From positions 1-49,170 of the forward strand of contig CAYRWM010000010.1 in the NCBI GenBank assembly GCA_964428055.1: a DNA stretch of 49,170 nt, given 5' to 3'. Made by a program: the position numbers and the translations under genes. Positions 14,833 through 22,674 of this stretch are shown here, in pieces (within the stretch, counting starts at the first letter, position 1; every line of letters begins with the position of its first letter). The notes below the pieces were generated by a model that saw nothing but the letters and a program-made list of their open reading frames with translations, was not told the origin of the DNA and ran no database searches. This DNA comes from CAYRWM01 sp964428055 (GTDB lineage Bacteria; Bacillota; Clostridia; Christensenellales; Christensenellaceae).

Positions 14833-16014
14833 ATGGGCAAAAATCTAAAAGGCAAAGAACTTGGAAAAGGTCTTTACCAAAGAAAGGATGGTTTATACTC
14901 AGCAAGGTTTTTAAGTAAAACAGGTACTCGTACGGAAAAGTATTTTCATACTATCCCGGAAGCCAGAAACTGGCTATCCAGTGCTAAATATGAGGACGAA
15001 AATGGTACCCTGAATCCGGAATCCGGTTTAACTTTTGATGAATGGTTTAATTACTGGGTGGACAATTTCATTAATGATCTCGCACCCAATACGATCCGTA
15101 ATTACAAGGAGCGTTATAGATTCAACATCAAACCATATATCGGAAAGATGAAAATGACTGACATCAAACCAATTCACTGCAAAAAGATACTGAATGCAAT
15201 GTCCGATGTTTATTCAGGTTCCACCATTAAACAAACATATATAACACTGGGAACCGTATTTAAGGCTGCTCTTATGAACGATATTATATACAAGCATCCG
15301 ATGAACGGTGTGTTCTTCACAAAACCGGTCAGGGCAGCAAGTGATATCAAGTTTCTCACAATAGATGAACAGAAACGGTTTCTGGAGGTCGCAAAAAGAT
15401 CCCACAACTACAGACAATATGCGTTGTTACTGGAAACAGGACTCCGAACCGGAGAAATGATCGGCTTGACATGGGACGCTGTTGATCTGAAAAACCGTAC
15501 GCTCACTGTAAATAAAACACTTGAATATCGTCATAATACTGGTGAGTGGCGCGCCGGACCTCCAAAAACACAGTCAAGCTACAGAACCATCCCTCTCACA
15601 AGAAAAGCGTATGAAATCCTTAAGGAATTATATGATGAGTACTTGGACAGGGAAGACTCTTATGAGCTATCAAGGGAACTGACATATTTGGACCGAATAT
15701 CCGGAGAGCGAAAAACACTCATAATGAAGGATCTGGTCTTTATCAATTACAGGACCGGAATGCCGGCAAAAAACAGTTCATATGACACCCACTTGTATAA
15801 GCTATGCAAAGAGGCGGGGATTAAAAAATTTTGCATGCATGCCTTGCGCCATACATATGCAACAAGAGCAATTGAACGGGGAATACAGCCAAACGTTCTT
15901 CAAAAACTGCTTGGGCATGCAAGCATAAAAACAACCATGGACAGATATGTTCATGTAACAAATGAATCCATGCTGAAAGCCATAAGACTCTTTGAGGAGA
16001 ATGAAGATCAATGA
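14833..16014 (+). CDS. int: Tyrosine recombinase (integrase)
   Basis: A 393-aa integrase of the Tn916/lambda type. Residues 1-50 form a small N-terminal DNA-binding domain (GKGLYQRKDGLYSARF), about 65-150 the SAM-like core-binding domain, about 175-385 the catalytic domain. Catalytic residues are in place: Arg in TGLRTGEMIGL, HALRHTYATR (H-x-x-R), the GHASIKTTMDRY box with the final His and the nucleophile Tyr. AAAGGAGG precedes the ATG. It is the last gene of the element and should recombine attP with the chromosomal site next to ychF. Confidence 0.92.
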   Translation: MGKNLKGKELGKGLYQRKDGLYSARFLSKTGTRTEKYFHTIPEARNWLSSAKYEDENGTLNPESGLTFDEWFNYWVDNFINDLAPNTIRNYKERYRFNIKPYIGKMKMTDIKPIHCKKILNAMSDVYSGSTIKQTYITLGTVFKAALMNDIIYKHPMNGVFFTKPVRAASDIKFLTIDEQKRFLEVAKRSHNYRQYALLLETGLRTGEMIGLTWDAVDLKNRTLTVNKTLEYRHNTGEWRAGPPKTQSSYRTIPLTRKAYEILKELYDEYLDREDSYELSRELTYLDRISGERKTLIMKDLVFINYRTGMPAKNSSYDTHLYKLCKEAGIKKFCMHALRHTYATRAIERGIQPNVLQKLLGHASIKTTMDRYVHVTNESMLKAIRLFEENEDQ

Positions 16015-16019
16015 AAAAT

Positions 16020-16040
16020 TGGCGTAAAAATGGCGTAAAA
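16020..16040. repeat. Paired TGGCGTAAAA repeats at the right end of the element
   Basis: TGGCGTAAAA at 16020-16029 and again at 16031-16040, 11 bp apart (one helical turn). Direct repeats of this kind next to an integrase gene are typical arm-type binding sites. The core crossover site is not identified. Confidence 0.5.
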
Positions 16041-16090
16041 CTCAGACATGGACTCAAAAAAGCCCTTAAATAAAGGAGTTTTAGAGAAAG

Positions 16091-17188
16091 ATGAAATTAG
16101 GAGTAGTCGGACTTCCAAATGTCGGTAAAAGTACTCTCTTTAATGCACTGACGCAGGCAGGAGCGCAGAGCGCAAACTATCCTTTCTGCACGATAGAGCC
16201 GAACTTCGGCGTAGTAAGCGTTCCGGACGAGAGACTTGATTATCTGGCCGATATATATCACCCGCAGAAGTTCACGCCCGCGACGATCGAATTCGTCGAT
16301 ATAGCCGGACTGGTAAGAGGTGCGTCAAAAGGCGAAGGCCTCGGTAATAAATTCCTCTCACACATAAGAGAGGTTGACGCAATAATCGAAGTCGTCAGAT
16401 GCTTTGAAGATGACAACGTGACACACGTCGACGGAAGCATAGATGCCCTGAGGGATATAGAAACTATAAACTTCGAGCTTATATTCGCTGATATGGAGAC
16501 TCTCCAGAAGCGTATAACCAAAGCTGAGAAGCTCATAAAGACAGGCGACAAGAAAGTAAAGGCGGAGTTTGATCTTTTCACCAGAGTGCTCGGCGAACTT
16601 GAAAAGGGCAATCTCGCCAGCGATGTTGAACTCAATGATGATGAGAGAAAACTCCTGTCGGAACAGTTCCTTCTGACGGACAAGCCTATAATCTACGTAG
16701 CAAACGTTGATGAGGATACGGCTGCACAGGGAGGAAAGACTCCCCTGACTCAGCCACTGTATGACTATGCGGAAACGCATCATTCTGAAGTTCTGGCCAT
16801 ATGCGCCAAGACGGAAGAGGAACTATCCGAACTGGACGAAGAAGACAGAAAGGCTTTTCTGGATGAACTCGGTATAAAGAGCTCGGGACTCGATCAGCTG
16901 GTACAGAAATCCTACTCTCTCTTGGGTCTCATCAGTTTCTTGACTGCAGGAGAAAAGGAAGTCAGAGCCTGGACAATCAAGAAGGGAACAAAAGCGCCTC
17001 AGGCTGCCGGCAAGATACACAGCGACTTTGAGAGAGGCTTCATAAAAGCCGAAGTAATAGCTTTCGACACATTAAAGGAACTCGGCGGCGACATGCACGT
17101 CGCAAAGGAAAAGGGACTCATACGTCAGGAGGGCAAGGAATATGTCTTCCAGGACGGTGATGTTGTAGTATTCAAGTTCAATGTCTGA
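16091..17188 (+). CDS. ychF: Ribosome-binding ATPase YchF (Obg family)
   Basis: A 365-aa full-length YchF/OLA1. The P-loop GLPNVGKST is at residues 7-15, DIAGLVRGASKGEGLGNKFL is the G3/switch region, NVDE takes the place of the G4 NKxD (consistent with its preference for ATP), and a C-terminal TGS domain ends FQDGDVVVFKFNV. It binds ribosomes and is involved in translation and stress control. It is the first core gene to the right of the mobile element. No clear promoter is seen in the 76 bp before it, so insertion may have replaced the native upstream region. AAGGAG is 12 nt before the ATG. Confidence 0.95.
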   Translation: MKLGVVGLPNVGKSTLFNALTQAGAQSANYPFCTIEPNFGVVSVPDERLDYLADIYHPQKFTPATIEFVDIAGLVRGASKGEGLGNKFLSHIREVDAIIEVVRCFEDDNVTHVDGSIDALRDIETINFELIFADMETLQKRITKAEKLIKTGDKKVKAEFDLFTRVLGELEKGNLASDVELNDDERKLLSEQFLLTDKPIIYVANVDEDTAAQGGKTPLTQPLYDYAETHHSEVLAICAKTEEELSELDEEDRKAFLDELGIKSSGLDQLVQKSYSLLGLISFLTAGEKEVRAWTIKKGTKAPQAAGKIHSDFERGFIKAEVIAFDTLKELGGDMHVAKEKGLIRQEGKEYVFQDGDVVVFKFNV

Positions 17189-17221
17189 TGACGGCAAATG
17201 CCGTATCAGTGGTATGGGGTT

Positions 17222-18829
17222 ATGAAGATAGTCACCTATGACGAAACTTTCATACTGGAAGATGCCGCGATAGACAGATTCTCGGAAAAAGTAGATGAAG
17301 CTCTGCGCGGTATAGAGACGGAAAGACAGAACCGCCTCCGTATTCGTCTGTCCCTTGAAGAGTCACTTCTAAGGATAAGGGACAGACTCGGGGAAGAGCA
17401 GGAAGTCAAAGCCCATATCGGAAAGAGGCTGGGCCGTCTTGTAATAAGGATTGAATTCGAGAGTGAACCCTATAACCCCTTAAGTGATGAAGAGAACAAT
17501 CTGGAGGATCTCTGCAGTTCGCTGCTGACGGCTGTCGGCCTAAGCCCGCAGTACATAACAGCAAACGGAGTCAATGCTCTTCAGCTGCAGCTCATAATAC
17601 CCGGCATGACGCCCGCCATGAAGATTATAATCGCAATAATCGGCGGTATATTGATAGGGCTCATAGGTAATATGCTGCTCTCGGAACCGATCCAGGCGGC
17701 TGTGACGGAATCGGTAATGACCCCGGTTTTCTACATGTGGAGCCGGATACTTAATGCTTCCTCCGGTCCGATAATCTTCTTCATGGTCATAACCACGATC
17801 ATCAATACAGGAAAAATATCCGAACGAGGCGGCAGCGCCCGTATGACCATAGCCCGTTTCTTTATATTCAGTATGATAATGGCAGCAATAGCAGTCATAG
17901 TGTCTGCCTTTGCTTTCCCGCATCCTCACATAAACGATACGGTCAACACCTCAACGGTTCAAACCATACTCGAGGGAATAGCCGAAATCATACCGACTGA
18001 TATATTCTCAGCCTTTGCCCATACGAATACGCCGCAGCTCATAATAATGGCCTTTGTGGCCGGCGCGATCCTGCACATGATCGGAAACCAGGCGACCCTT
18101 TTAAGAAAGATAGTGCGGCAGATCAACATGGTCGGCCTGGAACTCGCCGGACTCATAAGCAAACTGGTTCCTTTCTTTGCATGTATACTCCTCGGTCTTG
18201 AGATATGGCAGGCAGAATACGTCGTACTGGCCGGTATCGGACAGACCATAATACTGGCACTTGCAATATCTTTTGTTTGCATGATGGTGCCCCTGATTTA
18301 TGTAGGTTCAAAGGAAAAGGTCGGAATCCCGACGCTTGAGAAAAAACTCAGATCACCGTTCTGGCTCACTGTAAAATCCGGATCGCTGAATGCGGCTTTC
18401 GGCAAGACCGAAAAGAGCTGCAGCACCTATCTCGGCATAGACAAGAGGTTTACAGCCATAAGCCTGCCTAACGGTCTGATACTGTACATGCCCATAAGCG
18501 CCATAGGAACTCTGGTATTCGTGACCTACACGGCTATGAGGTATAATGTGACCACATCGCCTCTGTGGTTTGTATCCGCAGTCATACTGGCGGTAATACT
18601 CTTTGTAGCAACGCCGCCGGTCCCCGGAGCAAACCTTCTCGCATATGTTGCCATATTCGCCCAGCTCGGAATACCCAGTGAAGCTCTTATAGACGCCATG
18701 ATATTCGATATCGTGTTCGGACTGTTCGCTTCAGCCGGAAACCAGTTCGTTCTGCAGCTGGAACTCATACTGCAGGCCGGAAGGATGGGACTTCTGGACC
18801 GGATGAAACTAAGGAAAAAGATGGAATAA
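17222..18829 (+). CDS. Dicarboxylate/amino acid:cation symporter with extra N-terminal domain
   Basis: A 535-aa protein. Residues about 135-520 are a DAACS (GltP/DctA-like) symporter with many membrane helices; family features include SGPIIFFMVITTIIN (first re-entrant loop), a stretch with NTPQLIIMAFVAG, and the late PPVPGANLLAYVAIFAQLG. The first 130 residues are soluble and look like a degenerate histidine-kinase-type ATPase fold (RLRIRLSLEESLLRIRDRL as a worn N-box, then beta strands), without ATP-binding glycine motifs. I prefer the ATG at 17222; 17198 is in frame but the site before it is poor. It lies 33 bp after ychF and ends at a terminator. The substrate is probably a C4-dicarboxylate or an acidic or hydroxy amino acid. 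Confidence 0.82.
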   Translation: MKIVTYDETFILEDAAIDRFSEKVDEALRGIETERQNRLRIRLSLEESLLRIRDRLGEEQEVKAHIGKRLGRLVIRIEFESEPYNPLSDEENNLEDLCSSLLTAVGLSPQYITANGVNALQLQLIIPGMTPAMKIIIAIIGGILIGLIGNMLLSEPIQAAVTESVMTPVFYMWSRILNASSGPIIFFMVITTIINTGKISERGGSARMTIARFFIFSMIMAAIAVIVSAFAFPHPHINDTVNTSTVQTILEGIAEIIPTDIFSAFAHTNTPQLIIMAFVAGAILHMIGNQATLLRKIVRQINMVGLELAGLISKLVPFFACILLGLEIWQAEYVVLAGIGQTIILALAISFVCMMVPLIYVGSKEKVGIPTLEKKLRSPFWLTVKSGSLNAAFGKTEKSCSTYLGIDKRFTAISLPNGLILYMPISAIGTLVFVTYTAMRYNVTTSPLWFVSAVILAVILFVATPPVPGANLLAYVAIFAQLGIPSEALIDAMIFDIVFGLFASAGNQFVLQLELILQAGRMGLLDRMKLRKKME

Positions 18830-18853
18830 AAAAACGGCCTGAGCCGTTTTTTT
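18828..18853. terminator. Bidirectional terminator between symporter and AbiEi-like gene
   Basis: ACGGC-CTGA-GCCGT stem with A7 on one side and T8 on the other. It serves the symporter gene on the plus strand and the convergent minus-strand gene ending at 18869. Confidence 0.85.
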
Positions 18854-18868
18854 ATGCAGATTCAGTTT

Positions 18869-19516
18869 TTATTTACTGCTCCCAACAACATGTGCAAGGT
18901 TTAATACAGTCCTCTTGTTGTAGTATCTGTCAGCATAATAGAGCAGCTGTTCATACTGCAGATCATTCTTTTTAATATGATCATAGATAAAACCATAAGG
19001 ATCCTCAGCATTTACAGGTGCCCTTTCAATTAGATCAAGAATGTCAAGCGTCTGAAGATATCCTTTATTCGCAGCATTTACGACGGTCTTGGGTGGACAT
19101 ATAGATACGTCCAACTTCTTATCATAACGAACACAGTCCTTTGCCACATTTGTTGCAATTAAACGTTCACCAGACATTAAAGTAGTCAACCCCATAAGAT
19201 GCAGAATTCTAAAACCAGTTTCATATCCTATATCCGGAAGGAGATACTTATTGGCAATCAGCTTTTCCTTATCTATACCACTCTCACCAAACGGGGTTAC
19301 TGCAGATATATAATAAATGCCTTTCTGAAAACAACGAAGGTTCAAAGAGCTTTTGTTCTCCTTGATTCGTTTGATTGCAACCGATACGGCAGCCGAAGCA
19401 TCAGTTATTTCAGTATTAAAAGTGTCAGCAAGTCCTTCTGCGATTTTCGATACATAAATCGGATCTCCCGGAAGCTGCTTATCTATGTAATCCTCTACAT
19501 ATCCTGCATAAGTCAT
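18869..19516 (-). CDS. AbiEi-like / DUF6088-type protein (orphan antitoxin-like)
   Basis: A 215-aa soluble protein. The N-terminal 75 residues look like a winged-helix domain (YVEDYIDKQLPGDPIYVSKI, VSVAIKRIKENK). The rest carries the pattern of AbiEi-type type IV antitoxins (PDIGYETGFRILHLMGLTT, SGERLIATNVAKD). No AbiEii nucleotidyltransferase toxin is next to it, since the neighbours are a symporter and ilvN. An alternative ATG at 19528 is in frame, but neither start has a good ribosome binding site. It has its own strong promoter, and two direct repeats in the leader suggest self-repression, as known for AbiEi. The base composition is more AT-rich than its neighbours, so it may be acquired. 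Confidence 0.6.
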   Translation of the reverse strand: MTYAGYVEDYIDKQLPGDPIYVSKIAEGLADTFNTEITDASAAVSVAIKRIKENKSSLNLRCFQKGIYYISAVTPFGESGIDKEKLIANKYLLPDIGYETGFRILHLMGLTTLMSGERLIATNVAKDCVRYDKKLDVSICPPKTVVNAANKGYLQTLDILDLIERAPVNAEDPYGFIYDHIKKNDLQYEQLLYYADRYYNKRTVLNLAHVVGSSK

Positions 19517-19543
19517 AACTAGCACCATAATGATATATTTTTA

Positions 19544-19571
19544 GCGTTATTTTATCTGCTATTGCGTTATT
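19544..19571. repeat. Direct repeats in the leader of the AbiEi-like gene
   Basis: GCGTTATT at 19544-19551 and again at 19564-19571, 20 bp apart (two helical turns), directly downstream of the -10 box. Candidate operator for autorepression. Confidence 0.45.
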
Positions 19572-19600
19572 ATCATATCATCTGGTATTAGTAACGTCAA
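19572..19600 (-). promoter_or_regulatory. Vegetative promoter of the AbiEi-like gene
   Basis: Minus strand TTGACG, 17 bp, TATGAT: close to consensus. The leader to the start codon is about 50 nt. Confidence 0.75.
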
Positions 19601-19642
19601 CATTCTTATCTTTCCACAACCATGGTGAATCCTCCCTGCAAA

Positions 19643-19673
19643 CAAAAACAGAGAAGTTGCTACACTTCTCTGT
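19643..19673 (-). terminator. Terminator of ilvBN
   Basis: ACAGAGAAGT / ACTTCTCTGT perfect 10-bp stem, followed on the minus strand by TTTTTGTT. It lies 30 bp past the ilvN stop. Confidence 0.85.
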
Positions 19674-19702
19674 ATGTTTTTCTATGGGTATTTTTTCTTG
19701 AC

Positions 19703-20209
19703 CTATAGATTTGTTATCTTTCTTATCGTGGTATTGCCTCGCTCAAGAGATACGATACCTGTCCGGCATATCTCAAGTATATTGAAATCACGCATTATGT
19801 TTATAAAATCATCTATCCTGCGGCGGTCGTCCGTAAGCTGGAGTATGATCGCCTCTCTGGTGTAGTCGACAGTCTTTGCCTCAAAGGCATCAGCCGCGCT
19901 CCTTATCTCCTCTCTCATCTCAGGAGAGTTTTCCACCTTGATCAGAAGAAGTTCAGACTGTACAGAATCCTTGCTGTGCAGTTCCTTGACGGAAACGACA
20001 TCCGCGAGTTTATACAGCTGGTTTATCAGCTGATCCTTTATGAGCTCTTCGCCGTCGAAGAGGACCGTTATCCTTGAGAACTCCTCCGACTCGGTCTCGC
20101 TGACGGTCAGACACGCTATATTGAACTGTCTGCGGCGGAACATGCTCGTTACTCTGTTGAGCACTCCGTAATGATTCTTTACCAGTATCGCTATCGTATA
20201 TCTTTCCAT
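19703..20209 (-). CDS. ilvN: Acetolactate synthase small (regulatory) subunit
   Basis: A 168-aa protein with an N-terminal ACT domain (ERYTIAILVKNHYGVLNRVTSMF, about 2-75) and the small-subunit C-terminal domain (FEAKTVDYTREAIILQLTDD, KIDDFI-like helix). It binds branched-chain amino acids and adjusts activity and feedback of the catalytic subunit in Val/Leu/Ile synthesis. GAGGAGA precedes the ATG. It follows ilvB by 11 bp in a two-gene operon. Confidence 0.93.
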   Translation of the reverse strand: MERYTIAILVKNHYGVLNRVTSMFRRRQFNIACLTVSETESEEFSRITVLFDGEELIKDQLINQLYKLADVVSVKELHSKDSVQSELLLIKVENSPEMREEIRSAADAFEAKTVDYTREAIILQLTDDRRRIDDFINIMRDFNILEICRTGIVSLERGNTTIRKITNL

Positions 20210-20220
20210 GTATCTTCTCC

Positions 20221-21849
20221 TCAGCCAGGCATTCCCGGACTAACCTTTTCATCACTGTCTATAACGCATTCTATCAGATACGGACCCTTGCATCCCCCGG
20301 CTTTTTCAAGCGCTGATGCGAGCCCCTCAAGAGAATCAACTTTTTCGCCCGCTGCTCCGAACGCTTCGGCCAGAGCGACAAAGTCCGTCTTTCTGTCGAG
20401 ATCCGTACATGAATGATGTCCTTCAAAGTACATATCCTGCCACTGTCTCACCATGCCCAGGGCACTGTTGTTGAACAGCACTGCCGTTACGGGTATCTCA
20501 TACTTAACGGCCGTTGCGAGTTCGTTTAGGTTCATACCGAAACTGCCGTCGCCTGTTAAGAGGACCGGTCTTGTGCCCGTTGCTATCTCTGAACCGATCG
20601 CGGCTCCGAGGCCGAACCCCATGGTTCCGAGACCTCCGCTCGTTATAAACCGTCTGCCTTTCTTAAGGTGTATATACTGTGCGGCCCATACCTGATGCTG
20701 TCCCACGTCAGTTACAACCGGCGTGTCATCATCAAGAATGCCGTTTATCTCTTCTATTATGTTTCTCGGAGTGAATCCGGGCCGCGTATCGGCTGATTCC
20801 GCTTCTTCTTTCAGATACCCGGCGACTTCATCCTTCCACTCAGGCCTGGATGAATCCCGAAGATGTTTCATCATCTCTGAGAGGGTCAGTTTAAGATCGC
20901 CCCTCATGCCGAACTTGTCGACGGTGTTCTTTGATATCTCAGCTCCCTCTATATCTATATGCACGATATCGGCGCCCTTGACATATTCGAACTTTTCGCC
21001 CGTGGCTCTGTCATTGAACCTGACGCCGAGAGCTATAATAAGGTCCGCCCTCTGCATCGCGCGCGTGGAAGCGTATCTGCCGTGCACACCCTGCATACCG
21101 AGAAACCCCGGATAATCCGTCGGGATCGCGCTCAGCCCCATCATAGAGCATCCCATGGGAGCGTCTGTCTTTTCAGCTAAAGCCTTCAGTTCCTCCTCGG
21201 CTCCGGATGAAACTATACCGCCGCCGAAATATATATACGGCCTTTTGGCTTTGTTTATCCTCTCCGCAGCCTTCTTTATCCTCTGCTCCTTTGCGCTCTG
21301 AAGCGTCTCTCTTACCTGCGCGGGCTGTTCCTCGTATTCGAACATACCCTCCTGGATATCCTTCGGGACATCGATGAGGACAGGCCCGGGTCGGCCGGAG
21401 GAAGCAATAACAAAAGCCTCTCTGACCGTGTCAGCCAGAGCGTTTCCGTCATCCACAAAGTAATTATGCTTGGTTATGGGCAGAGTTATGCCCGTTATGT
21501 CTATCTCCTGAAAACTGTCGGTGCCTATCTGGTCCCTCGCTACGTTGCCCGTTACAAGGACCAATGGAACGGAGTCCATATATGCAGTGGCTATGCCTGT
21601 CACGAGATTGGTGGCACCGGGCCCTGACGTCGCTATGACTACGCCGGGCTTTCCCGAAGAGCGCGCAAAACCGTCGGCCGCATGCACAGCCCCCTGTTCA
21701 TGCGCCGTCAGGATATGCCTTATGCTGTCCGAATACTTATAGAGCGATTCATACACGTCTATTATCTGGACACCGGGATAACCGAAAACGGTATCGCATC
21801 CCTGTTCCATAAGGACCTTTATTATTATGTCCGCGCCTTTGAGCAGCAT
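20221..21849 (-). CDS. ilvB: Acetolactate synthase large (catalytic) subunit
   Basis: A 542-aa thiamine-diphosphate enzyme that condenses pyruvate with pyruvate or 2-oxobutyrate. The N-terminal PYR domain has the catalytic Glu in LTAHEQGAVHAADGFAR; the central FAD-type domain follows; the C-terminal PP domain has the ThDP motif GDGSFGMN ending in FNNSALGM. The length is normal for the family. It is the first gene of ilvBN and has a near-consensus promoter. No T-box or leader peptide is evident in the short leader, only a GCCCCGCGGGGC palindrome at 21869-21880. Confidence 0.95.
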   Translation of the reverse strand: MLLKGADIIIKVLMEQGCDTVFGYPGVQIIDVYESLYKYSDSIRHILTAHEQGAVHAADGFARSSGKPGVVIATSGPGATNLVTGIATAYMDSVPLVLVTGNVARDQIGTDSFQEIDITGITLPITKHNYFVDDGNALADTVREAFVIASSGRPGPVLIDVPKDIQEGMFEYEEQPAQVRETLQSAKEQRIKKAAERINKAKRPYIYFGGGIVSSGAEEELKALAEKTDAPMGCSMMGLSAIPTDYPGFLGMQGVHGRYASTRAMQRADLIIALGVRFNDRATGEKFEYVKGADIVHIDIEGAEISKNTVDKFGMRGDLKLTLSEMMKHLRDSSRPEWKDEVAGYLKEEAESADTRPGFTPRNIIEEINGILDDDTPVVTDVGQHQVWAAQYIHLKKGRRFITSGGLGTMGFGLGAAIGSEIATGTRPVLLTGDGSFGMNLNELATAVKYEIPVTAVLFNNSALGMVRQWQDMYFEGHHSCTDLDRKTDFVALAEAFGAAGEKVDSLEGLASALEKAGGCKGPYLIECVIDSDEKVSPGMPG

Positions 21850-21891
21850 ATCTCAGTCTCCGTTTTAAGCCCCGCGGGGCGATTAATGAGT

Positions 21892-21920
21892 ATTATATTA
21901 CCTCAAAGCCTTTTTTTCAA
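21892..21920 (-). promoter_or_regulatory. Promoter of ilvBN
   Basis: Minus strand TTGAAA, 17 bp, TATAAT. The leader is about 35 nt and contains the 12-bp palindrome GCCCCGCGGGGC at 21869-21880, which may be an operator. Confidence 0.75.
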
Positions 21921-21930
21921 TGCCGCACAC

Positions 21931-22602
21931 CTACTGCAGCATCATCCATACACCGAATGCAATAAATATCTGGCCGATGAAGTATGTGATCCAGTTCAGG
22001 TGTGCCAGATACATCTTGCCGCTCTTATAGTTCCATATGCCGAGTATCATGTCGGATATGAAAAACAGCACCCCTCCGAGACCGAGTATCCAAAGGCTCG
22101 GGAAGTTTATCGCGACTTCCACTGCGCTCCCGCACATGAGAGCGAGCAGCACTGTATATATGGTCAGGTGCTTGAAATGCGATGCCGTATCCCAGTTCTG
22201 CTTTTTCATAAGGAGCAACGCCACGGCGAGCAGAGCCACCATTATGATGTATCTTATGAATCCGCCCGGGAATATCATATACAGAGCGGCGATATAGAAA
22301 GCCTGCGTTATCGCGAAGAACATTATGCCCCTCTTGTATTTCGGCAGATCCAGCTTTATGTACTGCAGGAAGTAATCACCGAATATGGAGAAGAAAAGAC
22401 CAACCGATACGAGCACCGCCGGTATGAACCATTTCCCTTCACCGCCTGACATTATGACCGCGATCCATGCGGTAACAGTAAAGAACAGCGACAGACAGAG
22501 TTTCAGCGAAGTCGCCACCTTGAAATTCTTTTTCTGTTCGAACGTCAGATAGACTATCAGAAGCGCAACATAGAATATTATCAGCAAAAACGGCATCATC
22601 AT
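21931..22602 (-). CDS. YhhN family membrane protein (lysoplasmalogenase-like)
   Basis: A 223-aa protein with about eight membrane helices. It has the YhhN/TMEM86 features: paired acidic residues in membrane segments (FSIFGDYFLQY and FFISDMILGIWNYKSG). Animal members hydrolyse the vinyl-ether bond of lysoplasmalogens; in anaerobic Clostridia, which make plasmalogens, such a role is reasonable but not shown. Three ATGs in a row follow a GGGGGGAT site; I take the first. It stands alone between ilvB and the glutamine synthetase gene. Confidence 0.8.
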   Translation of the reverse strand: MMMPFLLIIFYVALLIVYLTFEQKKNFKVATSLKLCLSLFFTVTAWIAVIMSGGEGKWFIPAVLVSVGLFFSIFGDYFLQYIKLDLPKYKRGIMFFAITQAFYIAALYMIFPGGFIRYIIMVALLAVALLLMKKQNWDTASHFKHLTIYTVLLALMCGSAVEVAINFPSLWILGLGGVLFFISDMILGIWNYKSGKMYLAHLNWITYFIGQIFIAFGVWMMLQ

Positions 22603-22636
22603 ATCATTATCCCCCCGCTTTTTTCTTTCATTATAC

Positions 22637-22663
22637 CAAAAAAGGCCGCATGTGCGGCCTTTC
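22637..22663. terminator. Terminator of the glutamine synthetase gene
   Basis: AAAGGCCGCA / TGTGCGGCCTTT stem with an A-run on the left, which reads as a T-run on the minus strand. It is 12 bp past the stop codon. Confidence 0.85.
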
Positions 22664-22674
22664 TTTACTTGATA

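Larger units (their letters stand above)
11900..16060 (+). mobile_element. Integrative mobilizable element (ends approximate)
   Basis: A co-directional block of XRE regulator, small protein, CHC2 primase-like protein, candidate oriT, MobV relaxase, Tn916-type excisionase and tyrosine integrase. No mating-pore genes are present, so it would need a helper element for transfer. The right end lies between the integrase stop (16014) and ychF (16091), where paired TGGCGTAAAA repeats occur. I found no matching left attachment copy within the window; the given start is just before the XRE gene. The AT-rich RiPP locus to the left could be cargo of a larger island. Confidence 0.7.

Noticed and set aside
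17540..17929. Long antisense ORFs, such as the 129-aa one opposite the symporter and similar ones elsewhere
   Set aside because: They lie opposite clear genes, have odd amino acid composition (rich in His, Tyr and Arg) and lack ribosome binding sites. They are codon-bias shadows.
21850..21930. T-box or leader-peptide attenuator before ilvB
   Set aside because: The leader is only about 35 nt and contains just a 12-bp palindrome. There is no specifier loop, no T-box sequence and no branched-chain codon run.
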